Shown here: positions 4,454-8,388 of the stretch, piece by piece
How positions within the stretch are numbered: position 1 is the stretch's first letter
Layout: each line of letters begins with the position of its first letter
Assembly: GCA_030610025.1 (NCBI GenBank)
Contig: JAUWSP010000098.1
Location: 1-8,388, forward strand
Direction: 5' to 3'
Origin: Acidobacteriota bacterium
GTDB taxonomy: Bacteria; Acidobacteriota; Thermoanaerobaculia; Multivoradales; JAHEKO01
Length of the DNA: 8,388 bases
The notes under the pieces: model-generated
The model's input: the letters and a program-made list of their open reading frames with translations, nothing else
The model's database searches: none
Told to the model about the DNA's origin: nothing
Made by a program: the position numbers and the translations under genes

Positions 4454-7066
4454 ATGTCGAGCTCAGTCCAGCTCACTCCCATGCTCCGCCAATACCTCGA
4501 GGTCAAGGCGGATCACGAAGATGCCATTCTGTTGTATCGGATGGGCGACTTCTACGAGATGTTCTTCGATGACGCAGAGCGGGCTGCTCCCATTTTGGAG
4601 GTCACTCTGACGGCTCGCAATCGGGGCAAGGAGAATGAAGCACCGATGTGCGGAGTTCCGCATCATGCCCTTCAGATGTACATGGGAAAGCTGCTTCGCG
4701 CCGGGTTGAAGGTGGCCATCTGTGATCAGGTCGAAGACCCTGCCAAGTCCAAGGGACTGGTCAAGCGGGAAGTGACTCGGGTGATCACGCCGGGCACGAT
4801 CAGCGATCCGCAGCTTCTGGATAGAGCAGAGGCCAACTACTTGGCGAGCGTGGCATGGGACGATGCCGGTGGCGGCGGGGCGTTCTTGGATATCTCGACT
4901 GGAAGATTTCATGTCCGAAGATGGACCCGTCTGGAAGAGTCGATCGACGACCTGGCCTTGCTTCGTCCACAGGAGATCCTTCACCTGGCTTCCGGGATTC
5001 CTCAGGGCCTGGTCGATTGGGTGGATGCGGAAGGAATTTGTCGGACGCCTGAATCGGAGGAGGATTGGCCGCGCCCCGAGCGCGCGGCGGAGCTGGTTTG
5101 CCGGCAGATAGGAACATCCACTCTGAAGGGCTTCGGGCTGGAGGACCAGGAGCCGGCCGTTCAGGCCGCTGCTGCTGCCCTGCGATACGCGAGAGAAACC
5201 CAGCAGAGTGATCTTTCCCATGTGAGGGAGCTGCGTGTCAGCGAGGCCTCCGACCATCTCGTGCTGGATGCGACCACGGTGACGAATCTGGAGATCTTTC
5301 GGAACCTCCGGGATGGGCGCCACCGGGGGTCTCTTCTCGGTGTCCTGGATCACACCGTGTCTCCCCCGGGTGGGCGACTGATTCGTCATTGGCTGAGGCG
5401 GCCCTTGAGAGATCCGGGAGAGATCAACGAGCGTCTGCACGCGGTGGAGGAGCTGTTCGAGCGATCCGAGCTCCGAGCCGCGCTGAGAGGGTTGCTGGCC
5501 CTGGTCGGGGACCTGGAGCGTCTTGCTTCGAGGGCCGTACTGGAGACGTTGATGCCGCGCGAGGCAGCGACTCTTCGGTCGGGGCTGGACCGCCTGCCCG
5601 ACATCCTGAGTGGACTGTCCGATGTGGAGTCGGCCGAGCTGAAAACGATTGGTGGTACCGACGCGCTCGGAGAGCTGGCTGCCGAATTGACGCGTCTGGT
5701 CGAAGAAGACCCCCCTGCCTCCCTGAAGGAAGGAGGCGTGATCAGGGCCGGGGTGGACGAAGAGCTGGATCACCACCGCTCGCTGGTCCGAGACAGTCGA
5801 CAGCACATCCTGGCACTGCAGGAGGCTGAGAGGCAGCGAACCGGCATTGCATCGCTGAAGATCCGCTACAACAGGGTCTTCGGGTACTACCTGGAAGTGA
5901 CGAAGGCCAACCAGCACCTGGTTCCGGAGGACTACATCCGGAAACAGACGCTAGTCAACGCAGAGCGGTATGTGACTTCGGAGCTGAAGGATCTGGAAGA
6001 GCGGATTCTCGCCGCGGAAGAAGAACAGCTTCGCTTGGAGGACGAGCACTTCAGAAGAGTCCGTAACCTGATTGCTGCGGAGTCCCCCCGTTTGTTGGCG
6101 GCAGCTGAAGCGGTCGCCAAGCTGGATGTGCTGACGACCTTTGCCGAGGTCGCGGCCAGGAATCGATATTCGAGGCCCGAAGTGAGCGCAAGCGGCGGTC
6201 CGATTCGCATCTCCGAGGGTAGGCATCCGGTGGTCGAGAAGCTTGGGGGTGAGCCCTTTGTCCCGAACGACACCGAGCTCGACAGCGAGACGGCACAGAT
6301 CGTGATCCTCACCGGACCCAACATGGGCGGCAAGTCGACCTATCTGCGTCAGACTGCACTGATTGTGCTGATGGCTCAGGCAGGCAGCTTCGTGCCGGCC
6401 GAGGCTGCCTCGATCGGTACTGTGGACCGGATCTTCACCCGGGTGGGGGCATCCGATGACCTGACCCGAGGCGAGTCCACGTTCATGGTGGAGATGATCG
6501 AAACTGCCAAGATTCTGCATCAGGCGACCGTCAGCAGTCTGGTGATTCTCGACGAGGTCGGAAGGGGCACCGCCACCTTCGACGGTCTTTCCCTGGCCTG
6601 GGCCATCGTCGAGCATCTGCATGAGCACTCTCGACCGAAGACCATCTTCGCGACGCACTATCATGAGCTCACGGAGCTTGCCACGATGCTCCCCAGCGTG
6701 GTCAATCGAACGATGGCCGTCCGGGAGTGGGAAGACAAGATCGTCTTCCTCCGGCGGGTGAAGCCCGGTAGCTCTGACAAGTCGTACGGCCTGCATGTCG
6801 CCAGGCTGGCTGGGATACCGACAACCGTCATCGACCGTGCCTCTCAGGTGCTCCAGAATCTGGAGGCCTACGAGTACGATCTGAGCGGCAAGCCTCGCCT
6901 GGCCAAGGGCGTGGATGCTGGTGAGGGGCAGGCAGATCAGCTGATGCTGTTCGCGCCCGCTGAGGAGGTAGTCGCCTCAATCTTGAAGGACGTAGACCTC
7001 GAGCGCCTCTCACCCCTGGCGGCACTCAACCTGCTGCACTCCCTGAAAGCCAGGGTGGACGATTAG
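4454..7066 (+). CDS. mutS: DNA mismatch repair protein MutS
   Basis: An 870-residue ATPase that binds base mismatches and small loops in DNA and recruits MutL. The mismatch-reading motif GDFYEMF is at 31-37, with Phe33 stacking on the mismatch and Glu35 contacting it. The connector, lever and clamp regions follow (about 120-560). The ABC-type ATPase domain has Walker A GPNMGGKST at 621-629, Walker B ILDEVGRGT with D700 and E701, and the signature TFDGLS and ATHYHELTEL segments. Near the C-terminus QLMLF (829-833) fits a beta-clamp-binding motif like the E. coli QMSLF, followed by a short tetramerisation-type tail. Length matches full MutS (850-870). The ATG at 4454 gives the canonical N-terminus (LTPMLRQYLEVK). 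The preceding sequence has no good Shine-Dalgarno, only GGA 2 nt upstream. No mutL is seen nearby. The identification is certain. Confidence 0.99.
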   Translation: MSSSVQLTPMLRQYLEVKADHEDAILLYRMGDFYEMFFDDAERAAPILEVTLTARNRGKENEAPMCGVPHHALQMYMGKLLRAGLKVAICDQVEDPAKSKGLVKREVTRVITPGTISDPQLLDRAEANYLASVAWDDAGGGGAFLDISTGRFHVRRWTRLEESIDDLALLRPQEILHLASGIPQGLVDWVDAEGICRTPESEEDWPRPERAAELVCRQIGTSTLKGFGLEDQEPAVQAAAAALRYARETQQSDLSHVRELRVSEASDHLVLDATTVTNLEIFRNLRDGRHRGSLLGVLDHTVSPPGGRLIRHWLRRPLRDPGEINERLHAVEELFERSELRAALRGLLALVGDLERLASRAVLETLMPREAATLRSGLDRLPDILSGLSDVESAELKTIGGTDALGELAAELTRLVEEDPPASLKEGGVIRAGVDEELDHHRSLVRDSRQHILALQEAERQRTGIASLKIRYNRVFGYYLEVTKANQHLVPEDYIRKQTLVNAERYVTSELKDLEERILAAEEEQLRLEDEHFRRVRNLIAAESPRLLAAAEAVAKLDVLTTFAEVAARNRYSRPEVSASGGPIRISEGRHPVVEKLGGEPFVPNDTELDSETAQIVILTGPNMGGKSTYLRQTALIVLMAQAGSFVPAEAASIGTVDRIFTRVGASDDLTRGESTFMVEMIETAKILHQATVSSLVILDEVGRGTATFDGLSLAWAIVEHLHEHSRPKTIFATHYHELTELATMLPSVVNRTMAVREWEDKIVFLRRVKPGSSDKSYGLHVARLAGIPTTVIDRASQVLQNLEAYEYDLSGKPRLAKGVDAGEGQADQLMLFAPAEEVVASILKDVDLERLSPLAALNLLHSLKARVDD

Positions 7067-7075
7067 CACGCATTA

Positions 7076-7128
7076 CTTCTGAGCCCCACGGCATCGAGTG
7101 GGCCGCAATCTACTCGCGGGGTCAGAAG
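7076..7128. terminator. Imperfect inverted repeat between convergent mutS and ssb (possible bidirectional terminator)
   Basis: CTTCTGAGCCCC (7076-7087) pairs with GGGGTCAGAAG (7118-7128), giving 11 bp with a single bulged G at 7083. Inside the loop, CGAGT (7095-7099) pairs with ACTCG (7112-7116). The structure begins 10 nt after the mutS stop and ends 18 nt from the ssb stop. There is no U-tract on either strand, so it is not a classical intrinsic terminator. It may protect 3' ends or work with Rho. Confidence 0.5.
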
Positions 7129-7146
7129 CAACGCGGTCCAGGTGCC

Positions 7147-7569
7147 TCAGAACGGGATGTCGTCGTCTTCGGGCTGGGCCTGGAGGTCGCCGGGCGATTC
7201 CGGGCTCGAAGCCGGGCTCTGAGAACCGCCGTCGTACCCGCCACGGGCTCCCAACATCTGGAAGTTCTGGCAGATCACCTCTGTGCGGTATTTCTTTTCG
7301 CCGCTCTGTTTATCATCCCAGGAGCGGGTCTGGAGCCGTCCCTCGACATAGATCTGCTTGCCCTTGGTGAGGTACTGACCGGCAACTTCGGCTTGACGCC
7401 CCCAACACACGATGTTGTGCCACTCGGTCTCCTCTTGACGATTGCCGCTCTGGTCTTTCCATTTGCGATTCGTTGCGAGACTGAAAGAGGCCACGGGCTG
7501 GCCCGAGGGGGTCGATCGAACCTCAGGGTCGCGTCCGAGGTTGCCTACCAGGATTACTTTGTTGACCAT
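7147..7569 (-). CDS. ssb: Single-stranded DNA-binding protein
   Basis: A 140-residue homotetramer-forming protein that coats single-stranded DNA during replication, repair and recombination. The OB-fold spans about residues 1-108, starting [18 protein letters not shown] and containing the conserved aromatic segment [15 protein letters not shown] and [11 protein letters not shown]. It is followed by a Gly/Ser/Pro-rich linker and the acidic tip DDDIPF (135-140), which docks partner proteins. The length is short-normal for the family. The ATG at 7569 has AAGGAG at 7580-7585, 10 nt upstream. It converges with mutS, whose pathway uses SSB, and diverges from dtd. It is not beside rpsF or rpsR, one common location of ssb. 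Confidence 0.98.
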   Translation of the reverse strand: MVNKVILVGNLGRDPEVRSTPSGQPVASFSLATNRKWKDQSGNRQEETEWHNIVCWGRQAEVAGQYLTKGKQIYVEGRLQTRSWDDKQSGEKKYRTEVICQNFQMLGARGGYDGGSQSPASSPESPGDLQAQPEDDDIPF

Positions 7570-7600
7570 TCGCTTGTCTCTCCTTGTCTGTGTTGAGGTC

Positions 7601-7613
7601 CGCTATCATAGCG
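7601..7613. promoter_or_regulatory. 13-nt palindromic -10-like element between ssb and dtd
   Basis: CGCTAT and ATAGCG flank a central C, a perfect palindrome apart from the centre. The minus strand gives TATGAT (7610-7605; 5 of 6 to consensus) directed at ssb. The plus strand gives TATCAT (7604-7609; 5 of 6) directed at dtd. The predicted leaders are about 29 nt for ssb and about 80 nt for dtd. No strong -35 is visible on either side. The promoter role is inferred from position and sequence; an operator is also possible. Confidence 0.45.
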
Positions 7614-7649
7614 CTTTCGTCGCCGCGATTTCTGGCCGAGGCTCGAATA

Positions 7650-7676
7650 GGGCCGTCGGTCTCAGGGGAACGGCCC
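7650..7676 (+). other. Hairpin in the dtd leader
   Basis: GGGCCGT (7650-7656) and ACGGCCC (7670-7676) form a perfect 7-bp GC-rich stem with a 13-nt loop. The stem ends 6 nt before the dtd Shine-Dalgarno AAAGGA (7683-7688). No T-run follows, so termination is unlikely. It may affect translation initiation or mRNA stability, or be incidental. Confidence 0.4.
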
Positions 7677-7696
7677 GGTCTTAAAGGACGTGATCG

Positions 7697-8158
7697 ATGC
7701 GCCTGATCTTGCAACGAGTCAGCTCGGCCTCCGTACGGGTCGAAGGTGAGACCATCGCCAGCATCGGGGTGGGAATTCTGGTTCTGGTGGGCGTGGAGAA
7801 GGGGGATGGGGCGAAGCAGGTCACCAGGGCGGCAGACAAGTTGCTCCATTTGAGGATCTTCGAGGACGATGAAGGCCGAATGAACCGAGACCTCCTGCAG
7901 GCAGGAGGCTCGCTCCTCGTCGTCTCTCAATTCACGCTAGCGGGAAGTCTGGCCAAAGGGCGGCGACCCTCCTTCGGCACCGCCGAGGTGCCCGAAAGGG
8001 CCGAGCCCTTGATCCATCGACTCGTGGAGGAGCTTCGTCGACACGGCGCATCGGTGGAGACCGGCCGATTCCGCTCGAAGATGGAGGTGCGCCTGGTCAA
8101 CGATGGTCCGGTGACCTTCATCCTGGACCTCGAGCCGGAGAAGCAGCGGCCGGCCTGA
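7697..8158 (+). CDS. dtd: D-aminoacyl-tRNA deacylase
   Basis: A 153-residue homodimeric editing enzyme that hydrolyses D-amino acids, and glycine mischarged on tRNA-Ala, from tRNA, protecting translation from wrong-handed residues. The N-terminus MRLILQRVSSASVRVEG is typical. The active-site motif SQFTLAG is at 77-83, with the Thr80 associated with catalysis in E. coli Dtd. KGRRPSF is at 87-93 and the chirality-proofreading Gly-cisPro motif is in NDGPVT at 135-140 (G137-P138). The usual GRFGAxM segment reads GRFRSKM (123-129), a modest departure. Length is normal (about 145-155). The ATG at 7697 has AAAGGA 8 nt upstream. It diverges from ssb and converges with the membrane protein tail at the right edge. 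Confidence 0.97.
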   Translation: MRLILQRVSSASVRVEGETIASIGVGILVLVGVEKGDGAKQVTRAADKLLHLRIFEDDEGRMNRDLLQAGGSLLVVSQFTLAGSLAKGRRPSFGTAEVPERAEPLIHRLVEELRRHGASVETGRFRSKMEVRLVNDGPVTFILDLEPEKQRPA

Positions 8159-8189
8159 ACCTCTCTCACCTTCAGAAGCGACCGGGTCT

Positions 8190-8388
8190 TCAGGGGAGTA
8201 TCGGTACCAGGTCGAGCGGTACTGGCATGAACGTCAAGAACAGAATCAGGAGACAGACGAATGCCACGAGTTGCCGTTTCCCATCCAGACCCTGTCGGCT
8301 CACCAACACACGGGGATGGCGAGGTCCGATGACCAGCAGGACCACACACCAGACCAACCAGCCTAGCCAGAAGTAAGCCATCAGGGCC
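8190..8388 (-). CDS. Membrane protein, C-terminal part, resembling the tail of M50 site-2 proteases
   Basis: Reading leftwards, the frame is open from the right edge to the stop at 8190-8192 and encodes about 65 residues. From the ATG at 8381 it shows a hydrophobic segment (about residues 3-18), a GPRHPR turn (19-24), a basic stretch around KRQ (35-37), and a second hydrophobic segment ending LTFMPVPL. This resembles the C-terminus of many bacterial M50-type site-2 proteases, where two last helices flank a 'G-x-RHPP' loop and end near 'FTPVP'. The upstream codons (A, L) stay in frame to the edge and the ATG has no Shine-Dalgarno, so the real start is probably outside the window. No catalytic HExxH can be seen here, so the family call rests on the tail alone. 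It could instead be a small two-helix membrane protein. Confidence 0.55.
   Translation of the reverse strand, partial: ALMAYFWLGWLVWCVVLLVIGPRHPRVLVSRQGLDGKRQLVAFVCLLILFLTFMPVPLDLVPILP

Noticed and set aside
4463..5917. Long minus-strand open frame (484 codons) inside mutS
   Set aside because: It lies wholly antisense to the certain mutS gene, has a Gln/Arg/Ser/His-rich translation with no recognisable domain, and is expected from codon bias in GC-rich DNA.
5951..6796. Second long antisense frame (281 codons) in mutS
   Set aside because: Same reasons: it overlaps the ATPase domain of mutS, and its translation has no motif and a low-complexity, His/Arg/Gly-rich composition.
8159..8189. Terminator between dtd and the convergent membrane gene
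   Set aside because: Only overlapping short complements (GAAG/CTTC around GACCGGGTC) are present, with an impossibly small loop and no T-tract.
1..8388. Mobile elements, CRISPR arrays, tRNA or rRNA genes, toxin-antitoxin or defence genes
   Set aside because: No transposase, integrase, regularly spaced repeats, cloverleaf-like sequence or rRNA signature was seen; all larger frames are explained by housekeeping genes.

Overview
The window is an ordinary bacterial chromosomal segment, GC-rich by eye (roughly 60%). It is densely packed with housekeeping genes and shows no mobile element, tRNA, rRNA or CRISPR array. The organism is probably a GC-rich, diderm-like bacterium. An acidobacterial or deltaproteobacterial-type lineage would fit the gene mix (short-form phosphatidylserine decarboxylase, a DUF465 protein, an M50-like membrane protein tail), but the sequence alone does not settle the phylum.

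Layout from left to right. (1) The N-terminal 257 codons of thioredoxin reductase (trxB) lie on the minus strand and run off the left edge. (2) A 204-nt divergent region holds a shared -10-like site, a trxB-leader hairpin and two perfect palindromes next to the ferritin start. (3) A non-heme ferritin follows on plus. (4) A minus-strand operon reads DUF465 protein -> phosphatidylserine decarboxylase (psd) -> an aspartate-semialdehyde-dehydrogenase-like protein. The last two genes overlap by 4 nt (GTGA). The third product keeps the family fold signatures but has lost the nucleotide-binding glycine loop and the catalytic cysteine, so it looks like a pseudoenzyme (Usg-like). A good promoter candidate lies about 205 nt upstream of the DUF465 gene. 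(5) tsaB (tRNA t6A synthesis) on minus and mutS (mismatch repair) on plus diverge from a gap of only 21 nt. That gap holds one symmetric -10-like site and no clear Shine-Dalgarno sequence, so either mRNA may be leaderless. (6) mutS converges on ssb (minus) across a 53-nt imperfect inverted repeat. (7) ssb and dtd (D-aminoacyl-tRNA deacylase, plus) diverge from a 127-nt region with a 13-nt palindrome that reads as a -10 element on both strands and a strong hairpin just before the dtd ribosome binding site. (8) The right edge carries the C-terminal tail of a membrane protein on minus, resembling the end of M50 (site-2) proteases.

Functionally the genes cover redox and iron homeostasis (trxB, ferritin), membrane phospholipid synthesis (psd), translation fidelity (tsaB, dtd) and genome maintenance (mutS, ssb). 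No new multi-gene system is evident. The points most worth a second look are the catalytically dead dehydrogenase homologue coupled to psd, the palindrome that encloses the ferritin ribosome binding site, and the repeated use of one symmetric -10-like site in all three divergent gene pairs.
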